Positions 51,916 through 60,592 are shown, counted from the stretch's first letter. The stretch: 64,000 nt of DNA from Paenibacillus lupini (GCF_011761355.1 NZ_JAASRW010000003.1:767188-831187); one strand, 5' to 3'. Made by a program: numbers and translations. Notes: a model not told the origin generated them from the sequence alone.

Positions 51916-52635
51916 CTGGAGAAGATTATCCCGATTTTACCGTGTCCATCGCTCAAAGAACAGACAGCATTTTATGAGATTCTAGGATTTCAAATCGAAA
52001 AGCTGTACACTCGCCCTAATCCGTATGCCGTTCTGAAGTATGGTTCAATTGAATTACATTTCTATGGCAGCAAAAAAACATTGCCTAATGAGAACCCGAA
52101 TATGTGCTATATCATGGTTGAGGATGTCGATCAAATCTATGAGCGTTTTACCTCATCTTTGAAAGAAAAGACAGGTAAAATCTCACGCAGTGGAATACCT
52201 CGCATTTCCAAGCTGAAGGATTTGGCTGAAGATAGGCGGTTTATACTGACGGATGTTGGGGGAAATACGTTTTTTGTAGGTACACCTAATACGAAGCTAT
52301 CTATCGATAACGTGTTTTTTAGAACCATTGATAGTCCGGAGCATGCAAACCATTTCGAGCTTCTGTATGATTTGATGTACTCGAAGGAAGACAGCCATTC
52401 GGCCTCGCTGATGTGGACTAAGTTCTTCCCGGAGGATACGAGCAAGCTTATTGCCAGTGATCTGGATATAGCGAAAATCCTGTTGGTCGCCCTCGATATA
52501 GGCTTGCACGAGCAGCAAGCCGTCAATCAAGAGATGGATGATAAGCTTAAAGCTCTGTTACAACAATATGGGCAAGAGGAATCAGACTGGGCTAGGATTG
52601 CTCAGAAGTATAATGACATAATGAATGTAGAATGA
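51916..52635 (+). CDS. VOC family (bleomycin-resistance-like) protein with an apparent CTG start
   Basis: The frame encodes a VOC protein whose natural start would be MEKIIPILPCPSLKEQTAFY: at that point the codon is CTG (51916), eight bases after AAGGGG (51902-51907). No ATG, GTG or TTG exists between the in-frame upstream stop (51901) and the body of the domain; the first usual one is TTG 52081, which would delete the first 55 residues and its essential first beta-alpha unit. It continues NPYAVLKYGSIELHFYG and runs 239 residues with an alpha-helical C-terminus. VOC proteins bind metals or sequester glycopeptide drugs; function here is unassigned. Confidence 0.75.
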   Translation: MEKIIPILPCPSLKEQTAFYEILGFQIEKLYTRPNPYAVLKYGSIELHFYGSKKTLPNENPNMCYIMVEDVDQIYERFTSSLKEKTGKISRSGIPRISKLKDLAEDRRFILTDVGGNTFFVGTPNTKLSIDNVFFRTIDSPEHANHFELLYDLMYSKEDSHSASLMWTKFFPEDTSKLIASDLDIAKILLVALDIGLHEQQAVNQEMDDKLKALLQQYGQEESDWARIAQKYNDIMNVE

Positions 52636-52689
52636 GTTTCAGCTTGGAATTCAGTGATTAAATAAAGTACAAGAACAGATGTATATTTA

Positions 52690-52720
52690 AGAGCCGCATA
52701 ACAGCGGCTTTTTATTTTAT
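52690..52720 (+). terminator. terminator after the VOC gene
   Basis: AGCCGC/GCGGCT stem with a 6-base loop and T5 tail. Confidence 0.8.
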
Positions 52721-52828
52721 GTTGTCAATGTTTCTACTATCAAGTAGAAGAATGAGGGGTTGCCTGTTGTGCTGACTCGCTGGATAATGGAAATAAATTG
52801 AAGAGACAAGAAGGAGGTCGAGATCTTG

Positions 52829-53611
52829 ATGGGACACAAACTTAAGGGACGTGTGGCGATCGTTACTGGTGCAAGTCGTAAACGTGGTATAGGAACTGCC
52901 ATTTGTAGAGCGTTGGCCTTAGAAGGGGCTGATATTCTTTTTACACATTGGGGCTCTTTCGACAAAACTCAAATATATGGTGAAGATAGCGGCTGGGAGA
53001 ATCAACTAAGTAAAGAGCTGGAAGAATTAGGTGTAAGAGTTGCTCATTTGGAAGTTGACTTGGCGGATCCTCTTGCTGCGAATGAGATTCTTGATTATGC
53101 AGAGAAAACGTTAGGAACTCCTAGTATTCTCGTAAATAATGCGACTTACTGGGCAGAGTCAAATTACCTGACATTAGACGCTGAAGTATTTGACCGCCAT
53201 TATGCTGTAAATATAAGAGGTACGAGCTTACTATCAACAACATTTGCCCAGAGGTTTGAACAAGCACATGCAGGTTCAATACCAGGACGAATCATATTTA
53301 TGGTATCGAAAGGTAACGATGCCAATAATCTTGCTTATTTAGCTACAAAAGGTGCACAAACCGCATTAATCGAGCCGCTTTCGGTTGGCCTCGCACCGCT
53401 TGGGATTACCGTTAATGCAGTTGACCCTGGTCCAACGGACAGTGGTTGGATGGATGAAGATGTAAAGTCCTATTTACTGCCCATGTTCCCAATGGGGAGA
53501 ATTGGACAGCCCGAAGATGCTGCAAGATTAATTACCTTTTTAGTGAGTGATGAAGCAGGATGGGTTACGGGACAGCGAATAGTTTCAGAGGGCGGCTTTA
53601 TAAATAAGTAG
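52829..53611 (+). CDS. short-chain dehydrogenase/reductase (SDR)
   Basis: A 260-residue SDR close to FabG-like enzymes: AIVTGASRKRGIGTAI near residue 10, LVNNATYW near residue 110, and AYLATKGAQTALIEPL near residue 171. The catalytic tyrosine is expected in YLATK (YxxxK) and Ser in MVSKG; the match is good. Ends in GWVTGQRIVSEGG, as in the family. Start is ATG 52829 (AAGGAGG at 52811-52817; TTG 52826 is also possible). Substrate unknown. Confidence 0.9.
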   Translation: MGHKLKGRVAIVTGASRKRGIGTAICRALALEGADILFTHWGSFDKTQIYGEDSGWENQLSKELEELGVRVAHLEVDLADPLAANEILDYAEKTLGTPSILVNNATYWAESNYLTLDAEVFDRHYAVNIRGTSLLSTTFAQRFEQAHAGSIPGRIIFMVSKGNDANNLAYLATKGAQTALIEPLSVGLAPLGITVNAVDPGPTDSGWMDEDVKSYLLPMFPMGRIGQPEDAARLITFLVSDEAGWVTGQRIVSEGGFINK

Positions 53612-53661
53612 TCTGTAGAGGCAACTGATTAAAAAGATTGGCTGCCTTTTGGCAGTAGAAA

Positions 53662-53937
53662 GTGATTGGTGGATTATTGTCGACTCTCTGTTGGAATTGG
53701 ATTGAAATAGAAATTCTTTGGGTTGAGGAATCCCAAAGAGGATTAGGATATGGGTCATATTTGTTACATCAAATTGAGCGCATTGCAAAAGAAAAAGATT
53801 GCACGTTTATTAAGCCTAATACCTTTAGCTTCCAAGCCCCGAACTTTTATATAAAGAATGGTTATGAAGAAGCAGCCGTGTTTAAAGATGCCCCACTCGG
53901 GAGTAACCATTATTACTTTAAGAAAGCTATCTTCTAA
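53662..53937 (+). pseudogene. GNAT N-acetyltransferase fragment (N-terminus missing)
   Basis: An open frame of about 91 codons covers only the C-terminal two thirds of a GNAT domain: WIEIEILWVEESQRGLGYG, then FSFQAPNFYIKNGYEE. The conserved first strand and helix are absent; the frame begins at a GTG right after a stop, with no Shine-Dalgarno. A GNAT is normally 130 residues or more. The fragment sits 50 bases after the SDR gene; it may be a truncated remnant. Confidence 0.6.
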
Positions 53938-53982
53938 ACCTTATTTGGAGTTAGTGAAAGACGTGAGCGAGGTAACATTAAA

Positions 53983-54339
53983 ATGGTAAAAAAATTATTA
54001 GCTTCTTGTTGTATCGCTTTGTTTATTATTGCAGCTATTTATGGCGTTTACGAAATGCAAAAACCGCTGCTTACGGAACAAGAAGCTCTAGCGAAAGCGA
54101 GATTGTATCTCGATTCAGTTAATCATCACTTGGACTTAACTTACAGAACCGATAGTATACCTACATATATTATTCTAGACAATGATACGTTTTGGAATAA
54201 AGCAACAGGGAATACAGTATGGGATATCTACCTTGACGATATTCTCATTACCATTGATGCCGATACAGGGAAGTTTAATAGAATGATTTTTCCCATGGAT
54301 GGAGTAATTACAAGAGGTGAGCATCCCGACTGGTTCTAG
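53983..54339 (+). CDS. hypothetical exported or membrane-anchored protein
   Basis: A 118-residue protein with one N-terminal hydrophobic segment (LLASCCIALFIIAAIYGV) and a short extracytoplasmic domain with FWNKATGNTVWDIYLDDIL and ITIDADTGKFNRMIF, a pattern loosely like PepSY or thiol-associated domains. I do not recognise the family. It overlaps the convergent XRE-methyltransferase gene by 32 bases. Confidence 0.65.
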   Translation: MVKKLLASCCIALFIIAAIYGVYEMQKPLLTEQEALAKARLYLDSVNHHLDLTYRTDSIPTYIILDNDTFWNKATGNTVWDIYLDDILITIDADTGKFNRMIFPMDGVITRGEHPDWF

Positions 54340-55171
54340 GGTGAAATTTTACATATACCTTCTGAGCCATAATCGTACTCATCGCATGCTGATGAGGGAT
54401 GCCGCTGGAGTTGCAGTCGAACACGATCTCGGCGCTGTCCTTGATCAGCCAGTCATGGTAATAGGTGAGCAGCTCGCCCGAATGCCATTTGTAGGCATGT
54501 GGTTCTTTTTCCGGTGGTGGCGCAATAAATGGCTTGTTCACGAATACGTTCAGAGCGTGGATTCCGCCTGGATTCGTAAATTGTTTATAGTTTGCGAAAA
54601 TCTCCTGGCGGAACTCCGGCTTTATATAATGAAGCACACCGCTGGAGTACACAATGTCGTAGTGCGAGTCTAGCCTGAAATCCAACACATCCGCTTTGGT
54701 AACATCCACATGGACACCGGCCCTGTCAGCAAGTCGTTTCGTCTTCTCAATCCCGGCGTCCGACACATCAATCCCTGTAACCTCGTACCCATTCCGTGCA
54801 AAAAATACAGCGTCTCTGCCTTCACCACAGCCGATATCCAGCAGCTTAAGTCGTCTAGTTGGCGGCAATTGCTGCAGCACCTCATAGACACCACTGTTTG
54901 GCTCAGTTCCCCAGTAATAATTCTCTGTTTTATATTCCTCTTCGTAGATCGTAATGGGCTGATCCTGCGACACATACCCAAGCAGCTTGTCGACGCTTAC
55001 TTGAAGGGTACGGCATAATTCAGGCAGCAGCGAAAGGTCGGGCATCGTCTGTGCAGTTTCCCATTTAGATACAGCTTGAAAAGAAATGCCAAGCCTTGTT
55101 GCGAGTTCCTCTTGCGTCAGACCCCGTTCTTTGCGATAAATGCTGATGTTACGCGCTAATTTCTCTTTCAT
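54308..55171 (-). CDS. XRE helix-turn-helix fused to a SAM methyltransferase (TehB-like)
   Basis: A 287-residue fusion. Residues 1-60 form an XRE-type helix-turn-helix (LTQEELATRLGISFQAVSKW); residues 85-287 a class I methyltransferase with LLDIGCGEGRDAVFFARNG and VTGIDVSDAGIEKT, most like the TehB/small-molecule branch. A DNA-binding head on such a methyltransferase is unusual; it might regulate its own gene or sense a metabolite. The start has AAAGGAG. Its 3' end overlaps the plus-strand gene by 32 bases, so the two transcripts are antisense there. Confidence 0.85.
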   Translation of the reverse strand: MKEKLARNISIYRKERGLTQEELATRLGISFQAVSKWETAQTMPDLSLLPELCRTLQVSVDKLLGYVSQDQPITIYEEEYKTENYYWGTEPNSGVYEVLQQLPPTRRLKLLDIGCGEGRDAVFFARNGYEVTGIDVSDAGIEKTKRLADRAGVHVDVTKADVLDFRLDSHYDIVYSSGVLHYIKPEFRQEIFANYKQFTNPGGIHALNVFVNKPFIAPPPEKEPHAYKWHSGELLTYYHDWLIKDSAEIVFDCNSSGIPHQHAMSTIMAQKVYVKFHPRTSRDAHLL

Positions 55172-55377
55172 AAGCCGCTCACACTCCTTTGTTATTACTC
55201 ATTCTATTGAAGTTGTTTGGCACGAACAATAACTTCCTAATTGATTTTTCAGGAGACTCAACTTGTGGTTGAGTTTGGTTTTATGCCCCTGCAAAAGCTT
55301 AATGATGTAAATTCGTTTATCTTGCACGAACATTGTATACTTATAGTAGCTTTATGATTAGGAGGAGATCAGTCATC

Positions 55378-55932
55378 ATGTTTACACGAACAGATCATAT
55401 TGGAACTATTCAGTCAGATATAGAAGTCTTTCAGGCAAGGGAAGAAGATACAGCGGCTGTCCTGCAGCTTCTTGTTAATACAGCGGAATGGCTGAAAAGC
55501 AAAGGCTCTACGCAATGGAGTGGTCTTCTGCAAGGAGAAGACTCCCATCAGACGCCGGAAGCGATTAAGCGCGGCGAAGTGTACATTTTTGTCCAGAATG
55601 ATACCTTAATGGGTATGGTTATGCTGATGCAGCAGGCAAGCCCATGGGACAAGGAACTATGGGGTGAAGAAGGGCATGAGAACGCCGTCTATCTGCACAG
55701 GCTGAATACTAACCGAGCGGCAGCGGGCAAAAATCTCGGTGAAGAGATCGTTCGCTGGGCGAGCTCAGGCATTCATTTCCCGGGGAAAGACCGCATCCGA
55801 CTCGATTGTATTGCCAATAATCCGAAGCTGAACGACTTCTATAAGAACAGCTGCGGCTATGCGTTTAAAGGAACGGCAGTAAATCCGATTGGTGAATTTA
55901 ATCTTTATGAGAAGCCGGTAACGATTAGCTAA
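55378..55932 (+). CDS. GNAT family N-acetyltransferase
   Basis: A 184-residue GNAT protein. It contains VFQAREEDTAAVLQLLVNTA, the CoA-binding region RAAAGKNLGEEIVRWA (in family motif A position) near residue 115, and the later IRLDCIANNPKLNDFYKN, similar to the YycN-type group. Start is ATG 55378 with AGGAGGAG 10 bases upstream. Monocistronic; substrate unknown. Confidence 0.87.
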   Translation: MFTRTDHIGTIQSDIEVFQAREEDTAAVLQLLVNTAEWLKSKGSTQWSGLLQGEDSHQTPEAIKRGEVYIFVQNDTLMGMVMLMQQASPWDKELWGEEGHENAVYLHRLNTNRAAAGKNLGEEIVRWASSGIHFPGKDRIRLDCIANNPKLNDFYKNSCGYAFKGTAVNPIGEFNLYEKPVTIS

Positions 55933-56015
55933 TCTAATTGTTGTAATTCCGATCGTTTTACTATACAATCTTCTCAATTACTCAAAATGATTTGTACGTT
56001 TAAGGAGGATCCAAG

Positions 56016-56363
56016 ATGATACAACCGATTCAACCGGCAGAAATACAAAGACGTCTGGACAGCTTGAAAGATCAGGATGTGTATATTCATCTTGAGATGA
56101 CGACAGGAGCTTACGCGGCTCATATGGACGCCTCTAAGCATCCGGCAGCTACTTTTATAACCAATGCGGTTATTCAATATTCACATGGTTCGATCTCTGG
56201 CAATGGTCCATTCCGTGTAGGACTCAAAATGAATCACGGATGGGTATACTCGGAAGGTCTTACCCATTATGTAGAAAGCGAGCCGGAACGACTTATTCTC
56301 GCCGGCCATGATCAGCAGGGCAAGCTGGTTGTATCACTTCAGCTCAGCCGCGAACCATTCTAG
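56016..56363 (+). CDS. yojF: YojF-like DUF1806 protein
   Basis: A 115-residue protein with the YojF family pattern: MIQPIQPAEIQRRLDSLKD, AYAAHMDASKHPAATF and FRVGLKMNHGWVYSEGLTHY. In B. subtilis yojF lies next to yojG (bshB2) and is co-transcribed with it, as here (91 bases upstream). Its exact role is unknown; it is associated with bacillithiol metabolism by location only. It has a good AAGGAGG ribosome site. Confidence 0.88.
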   Translation: MIQPIQPAEIQRRLDSLKDQDVYIHLEMTTGAYAAHMDASKHPAATFITNAVIQYSHGSISGNGPFRVGLKMNHGWVYSEGLTHYVESEPERLILAGHDQQGKLVVSLQLSREPF

Positions 56364-56454
56364 ACGCAACTAATGCTTCCGAAGTAGCTTTTATACAAAA
56401 TTCCTGGCTTATATACTGCAATGTGCTGTAAAAAAGCTTTAAGGAGAGATAAAT

Positions 56455-57111
56455 ATGGAACAACGTATTCTAGTCGTCCTGCCGCATCCTGATGATGAAG
56501 CTTTTGGATTGTCGGGGACGCTTGCACAATTAATAGACCAAGGTGCTTATGTCACTTATGCGTGCTTGACGCTTGGGGAGATGGCCCGGAACATGGGAAC
56601 TCCGCCGTTCGCAAGCCGGGTGACACTGCCCCAGATTCGCCGGAAGGAGCTTGAAGAATCCTGCGCAGCCATCGGCATACAGGATTTGAGAATGCTTGGC
56701 TTCCATGATAAAACGATTGAGTTCGAGGATAAAGTGCTGCTCGATGAACATATAAATGCTCTTATAGAAGAAGTACGTCCGACCCTTGTTGTCACTTTTT
56801 ATCCGGGTTACAGTGTCCATCCCGACCATGATGCGACCGGCGAAGCTGTTGTTCGCACGGTGGGCAGACTGCCTAAGGCAGAGCGTCCGCCTGTGTATTG
56901 CATGGCGTTCTCCCGGAACCATGAACAGGCAATTGGCAAGCCGGATATTTCATTTGATGTCCGTAATTATCTGAAGAATAAGATGGATTCCATCAAAGCG
57001 CATCGCTCCCAGTTCCAAGCAGGCGAGATTCTTGGAGACAAGGATCATACGGACACAGAGCTTCTAGAACGGTTCGGAACGGAACGGTTCTGGACGTATA
57101 AGTTTGATTAA
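56455..57111 (+). CDS. bshB2: bacillithiol biosynthesis deacetylase BshB2
   Basis: A 218-residue LmbE-like deacetylase: the signature PHPDDEAFGLSGTLAQL near residue 10 provides the zinc-binding His-Asp-Asp, and PGYSVHPDHDATGEA near residue 118 the third ligand. YojG/BshB2 removes acetate from GlcNAc-malate in bacillithiol synthesis and may also deacetylate mercapturic conjugates. The yojF gene upstream matches B. subtilis. BshB2 is one of two paralogues in many Bacillus. It ends at a terminator. Confidence 0.92.
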   Translation: MEQRILVVLPHPDDEAFGLSGTLAQLIDQGAYVTYACLTLGEMARNMGTPPFASRVTLPQIRRKELEESCAAIGIQDLRMLGFHDKTIEFEDKVLLDEHINALIEEVRPTLVVTFYPGYSVHPDHDATGEAVVRTVGRLPKAERPPVYCMAFSRNHEQAIGKPDISFDVRNYLKNKMDSIKAHRSQFQAGEILGDKDHTDTELLERFGTERFWTYKFD

Positions 57112-57114
57112 CAG

Positions 57115-57155
57115 AAAGAGAGGTTGTCCCTTGAATGGGGCAGCCTCTCTTTTGT
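57115..57155 (+). terminator. terminator after bshB2
   Basis: AAAGAGAGGTTG pairs with CAGCCTCTCTTT (57141-57152), with a T-rich flank. Confidence 0.85.
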
Positions 57156-57180
57156 TTATGTAATTTCCCTAGGAATTTAC

Positions 57181-57789
57181 TTATAACTCAGCTGGCAAAC
57201 CATGCAGGTACATCGTTCTGCAATCGCTATGCTGTTGAAGGGCATCAATGGTCTTCGGATGAGGCATCACATAGATGATTGGGTAATCCAGTTCCGCATA
57301 ATGCTCTCGGATAGGAAATGCAAGTTGTTCCTCCCCTAGCGAGAACCGAGCGTCAATTCCCGGTTTATTACCGCGAGCATCTAGTCGGATCCACTTGTCG
57401 GCAGACCGCAAATAGACGGCATTTAATGCGTGGATGACGTAGCCGGTTTCTGGTGTATCTCCAAGAGTCAGCCGTTGATAGCAGTAACCTGCCGGAATGC
57501 CCTGACTCCGCAAGATTGCGCATAATAGATTCGATTTGGCATAGCAAATGCCTTCTTTATAGGCAAGAACATCAGTGGCCTTGCAGGTAATACGAGTGCT
57601 TTTAATGTCCCAAGAATGGGCGATCCGGTCCCTGACAAATTCGAAGGCAGATTGGATAAATGCTGTTTCATCCGTCGACTGACTATGTAACTCCTCCGCT
57701 AAAGCCAGAATAGAGGGATGACGGTAATCGATCCATTCAGATTCGGCCAAATAGTCGGCTACTGAAGATGATTCACAACGGAAAGACAT
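57181..57789 (-). CDS. transglutaminase-like (cysteine protease fold) protein
   Basis: A 202-residue cytoplasmic protein with the transglutaminase core: FEFVRDRIAHSWD, then KEGICYAKSNLLCAILRSQG (catalytic Cys) near residue 95, GYVIHALNAVYL (His) and IRLDARGNK (Asp), giving a Cys-His-Asp triad. No signal peptide. Most bacterial members are proteases or peptide-modifying enzymes of unknown substrate. Transcribed convergently with bshB2. Good confidence in family, low in role. Confidence 0.85.
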   Translation of the reverse strand: MSFRCESSSVADYLAESEWIDYRHPSILALAEELHSQSTDETAFIQSAFEFVRDRIAHSWDIKSTRITCKATDVLAYKEGICYAKSNLLCAILRSQGIPAGYCYQRLTLGDTPETGYVIHALNAVYLRSADKWIRLDARGNKPGIDARFSLGEEQLAFPIREHYAELDYPIIYVMPHPKTIDALQQHSDCRTMYLHGLPAEL

Positions 57790-57929
57790 ACAATGATTCC
57801 CCCATTAGATTAATAGATTCTATAATTATGCAACCAAATACATATTTATTCAATAAGTATGTATGTTTTCTATTATTTGGTCAAAATGGTATAGTGAATA
57901 ATAGAAAGTGAGCTAAGGGAGAGGATCGT

Positions 57930-58274
57930 ATGAGACTAGAAGAGGTTACGTCTTTTATCACCGTATTAGTTCAGCCTTGGCAAGTTGATATATGTAACAA
58001 GCTTCGGGACATGGTTCATCAGACGGTGCCAGGTGTCGAGGAGAGAATGCAGTATAAGAAACCGCATTTCTTGAAAAATGGCAAGTATGCCGCGGTCATC
58101 TCAACAGCGAAAGAAGCAGTCAGCTTTGTTATTTTTAATACATCAGAAGTGGATTTTCCGGAAGGACAATTCGAAGGTCCGCCCGAACGGAAGACGATTA
58201 AATTCAAGTCAGGACAACCGGTTGATTATGACCTGTTGGCATCCTTGCTGAATAAGGCATCGGCAACGCTGTAA
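57930..58274 (+). CDS. DUF1801 protein
   Basis: A 114-residue DUF1801-type protein (WQVDICNKLRDMVHQTVPGV, KKPHFLKNGKYAAV), the family that includes the small iron chaperone-like YdhG. It is a compact alpha/beta domain. Its neighbours do not indicate a specific role. A second DUF1801 gene is at 59198. It ends before a strong terminator. Confidence 0.82.
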   Translation: MRLEEVTSFITVLVQPWQVDICNKLRDMVHQTVPGVEERMQYKKPHFLKNGKYAAVISTAKEAVSFVIFNTSEVDFPEGQFEGPPERKTIKFKSGQPVDYDLLASLLNKASATL

Positions 58275-58292
58275 TCAACTGCTTACACAAAG

Positions 58293-58346
58293 AGAACCAG
58301 CAAGTTACTGAAAGATTTTTTCATTAACTTGTTGGTTCTTTTTTTA
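58293..58346 (+). terminator. terminator after the first DUF1801 gene
   Basis: AGAACCAGCAAGTTA (58293-58307) pairs with TAACTTGTTGGTTCT (58325-58339), with T7 tail. Confidence 0.9.
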
Positions 58347-58371
58347 TTTCGGCCAAACATTATAATGTTCA

Positions 58372-58400
58372 TTGACCTCCAATGGTAATCGATGTATCTT
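58372..58400 (+). promoter_or_regulatory. sigma-A promoter of the GntR gene
   Basis: TTGACC (58372-58377) and TATCTT (58395-58400) are separated by 17 bases, 60 bases before the GntR start. Confidence 0.6.
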
Positions 58401-58459
58401 AACAGTATAATAGCCGATATTAGGATGAATGAGCGGTAGAAAGGTAGGAACAGACAGTA

Positions 58460-59179
58460 ATGAAGCTGATACGAAATAACAGGCCTCTTTATATACAAGT
58501 GATGGACATCATTAAGGATCGGATTTTGCACGGGGTGTACCCTGTTGATTCGAATATTCCGTCGGAGCCGCAGCTCGAGCAGGAGTTCCAAGTAAGCAAA
58601 ATAACGGTACGTAATGCGATCAAAGCGCTCGTGCAGGAAGGATATTTGGAGACGAGCAGCGGTAAAGGCACGAGGGTCATCCGCAATACGTCGTCCTCCA
58701 AATTGTCCAAGCTCAAGCGTTTCACTGAGGTGTTGGTAGAAGAAGGCCATCAGATTGGCAAGCAGCTAATACGTGCAGGGCTGACGGGCAATGAGGAAGG
58801 ATCAGAGCCATATCGCCTCTTTGGTTCACAAGCGTTAAAGGTGGAGAGGTTGTACCTGCTTAATGGCAAACCCTATATTCATTACACACATTATCTGAAT
58901 GCCGAGCTCTATCATCAAAGCACAGATGATAATCTGACCATTCAGTCGCTTTACGACTGGCTGGAGGAGCAAGGGTTAGTACCAGTGCGCTATCGGGATG
59001 AGTTTGCAGTATCACCAGCTTCTGAAGCCGTGTTGGTATCACTTGGGATCACGGCGGAGAGCGCTATTTTGCTGAAAAGGTCCCGGTTTGCTTATGGAGC
59101 AGATGAAGAGTTGATTGAATACAGCGTTGGCTTTTATAATACGGACATGCATCCTTATGTTGTCAATTACGATGTGTAA
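58460..59179 (+). CDS. GntR family regulator with UTRA domain
   Basis: A 239-residue regulator: GntR helix-turn-helix (LYIQVMDIIKDRILHGVYP, then PSEPQLEQEFQVSKITVRNA and LETSSGKGTRV) followed by a UTRA ligand-binding domain from about residue 90 (YRLFGSQALKVERLYLLNGK, NTDMHPYVV). UTRA proteins bind sugar phosphates or amino sugars. No sugar gene is adjacent; the following genes are small stress-type proteins, so the target is unknown. Confidence 0.92.
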   Translation: MKLIRNNRPLYIQVMDIIKDRILHGVYPVDSNIPSEPQLEQEFQVSKITVRNAIKALVQEGYLETSSGKGTRVIRNTSSSKLSKLKRFTEVLVEEGHQIGKQLIRAGLTGNEEGSEPYRLFGSQALKVERLYLLNGKPYIHYTHYLNAELYHQSTDDNLTIQSLYDWLEEQGLVPVRYRDEFAVSPASEAVLVSLGITAESAILLKRSRFAYGADEELIEYSVGFYNTDMHPYVVNYDV

Positions 59180-59197
59180 AGACGAAAGGGGTCTAAT

Positions 59198-59569
59198 ATG
59201 GAAGCGAACAAGAAAACGTACAACACGATTGATGAATATATTGCTGATTTTCCCGCCGAACTGCAGGTCATTCTTACAAAGATCAGGCAAGTGATCAAAG
59301 AGGCTGCGCCAGATGCGAAGGAAAAGATCAGCTATCAGATGCCGGCTTTTGAGCTGAACGGAAACCTGGTCTATTATGCGGCTTTCAAAAAGCATATTGG
59401 GTTCTATCCGACAGCTGGCGGAGTTAGTGCTTTTCAGGAGGAACTGTCTGCTTACAAAGGGGCCAAAGGCTCCGTACAATTCCCGTTTAATAAGCCTATT
59501 CCGTATGAGTTAATCGGAAGGATTACTGCCTATAGAGCGGCGCAGAACAGGGAGAAGGGGAGCAAATAG
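59198..59569 (+). CDS. DUF1801 iron-chaperone-like protein
   Basis: A 123-residue DUF1801 protein with the family's SYQMPAFELNGNLVYYAAFKK near residue 46 and the C-terminal FPFNKPIPYELIGRITAYR, closely resembling YdhG/Fra-like iron-associated proteins. It starts 18 bases after the GntR gene and stops one base before the GNAT gene ATG, so it is probably part of the same operon. Confidence 0.85.
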   Translation: MEANKKTYNTIDEYIADFPAELQVILTKIRQVIKEAAPDAKEKISYQMPAFELNGNLVYYAAFKKHIGFYPTAGGVSAFQEELSAYKGAKGSVQFPFNKPIPYELIGRITAYRAAQNREKGSK

Positions 59570-59570
59570 C

Positions 59571-60092
59571 ATGAGCGAAGTTTACTTGGTTCGTCCTGCT
59601 ATGGAGTGGAAACAAGCCTATCTGGATTTTTATCAGGAATGGATAACAAGCGGAGAAGATATCGTTCCGTGGGTGGTGGAGCAGGATCCATCCGATTTTG
59701 AAGCGATGATTCAGTGGCTGGATGATCACTCCAACGGTATTGATCTGCGTGAAGGATGGGTGCCTGATACGACCTTTTGGCTGGCTACAGCAGATCGGGA
59801 AATTGTTGGTGCAGTCAATATCCGTCATGAGCTGACGCCGTGGCTGATGGACAGGGGTGGACATATCGGATATGGAATCCGCCCTTCGGAAAGAAGAAAA
59901 GGGTATGCGACTAAGCTGCTTTCGCAGTCACTTCAGAAATTGAAGGAGCTTGGTGTTCATCAGGCTCTCGTCGTTTGTGATGAGAGTAATGTGGCATCTG
60001 CCAAGACGATTCTTAACAATGGCGGTAAAGAAAATGAACGTTTTATTGAGGAAAATGGCAATGTGATCAGACGGTTCTGGATCGAACTCTAA
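59571..60092 (+). CDS. GNAT family N-acetyltransferase
   Basis: A 173-residue GNAT protein with LATADREIVGAVNIRHEL, then HIGYGIRPSERRKGYATKLLS (CoA-binding loop) and HQALVVCDESNVASAKTILN. It starts one base after the DUF1801 stop, and the Shine-Dalgarno GGAGAAGGGG lies inside that gene. Substrate unknown. The pattern GNAT plus DUF1801 in a row with GntR upstream is seen in many Bacillota. Confidence 0.88.
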   Translation: MSEVYLVRPAMEWKQAYLDFYQEWITSGEDIVPWVVEQDPSDFEAMIQWLDDHSNGIDLREGWVPDTTFWLATADREIVGAVNIRHELTPWLMDRGGHIGYGIRPSERRKGYATKLLSQSLQKLKELGVHQALVVCDESNVASAKTILNNGGKENERFIEENGNVIRRFWIEL

Positions 60093-60112
60093 AATGAGAA
60101 AAGAGGGTTTAT

Positions 60113-60592
60113 ATGAGTCAAACTTTACTTAATCATCTTGCTTTTGTACGTCAAGTTACGATAACTGCAACACAAGGGTTGCCGGAACAAGCGTTAGATT
60201 ACATACCTGAGGGCTTTAATAACAATATCAGATGGAATCTTGGTCATATTTTTGTCATCCAGGAGAAATTCGCTTTTCAATTTGCGGGTGAGCCTATGCA
60301 ATTACCGGATAACTTTGAACGTTGGTTTGCCAAAGGGACGAAACCTGCAGATTGGAAAGAAGAGCAGCTTCCAACCCTCGATGAATTGCTGAAGCTGCTT
60401 GCTGAGCAGCCTGTACGAATTCAAAAGGAATTGCAGCATCGTCTGGACGAGCAGGTGAAAGCCCCACTCACAACTGGTAACGGCTTGACCTTAAGCACCA
60501 TTGAGGAGTTCCTAAGCTATACCCTGTTCCACGAAGGGATTCACTTCAACGCGATTAATACATTGAAACGATTTGCGGCTAACAGCCTGTAA
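60113..60592 (+). CDS. DinB family protein
   Basis: A 159-residue DinB/YfiT-type four-helix protein. Metal ligands are recognisable: NIRWNLGHIFVIQEKFAF with His near residue 44, and the C-terminal TLFHEGIHFNAI with two His near residues 141-145. DinB-like enzymes are often thiol transferases using bacillithiol, a link to bshB2 upstream. Its start has AAGAGGG. It ends the GntR-DUF1801-GNAT run. Confidence 0.87.
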   Translation: MSQTLLNHLAFVRQVTITATQGLPEQALDYIPEGFNNNIRWNLGHIFVIQEKFAFQFAGEPMQLPDNFERWFAKGTKPADWKEEQLPTLDELLKLLAEQPVRIQKELQHRLDEQVKAPLTTGNGLTLSTIEEFLSYTLFHEGIHFNAINTLKRFAANSL

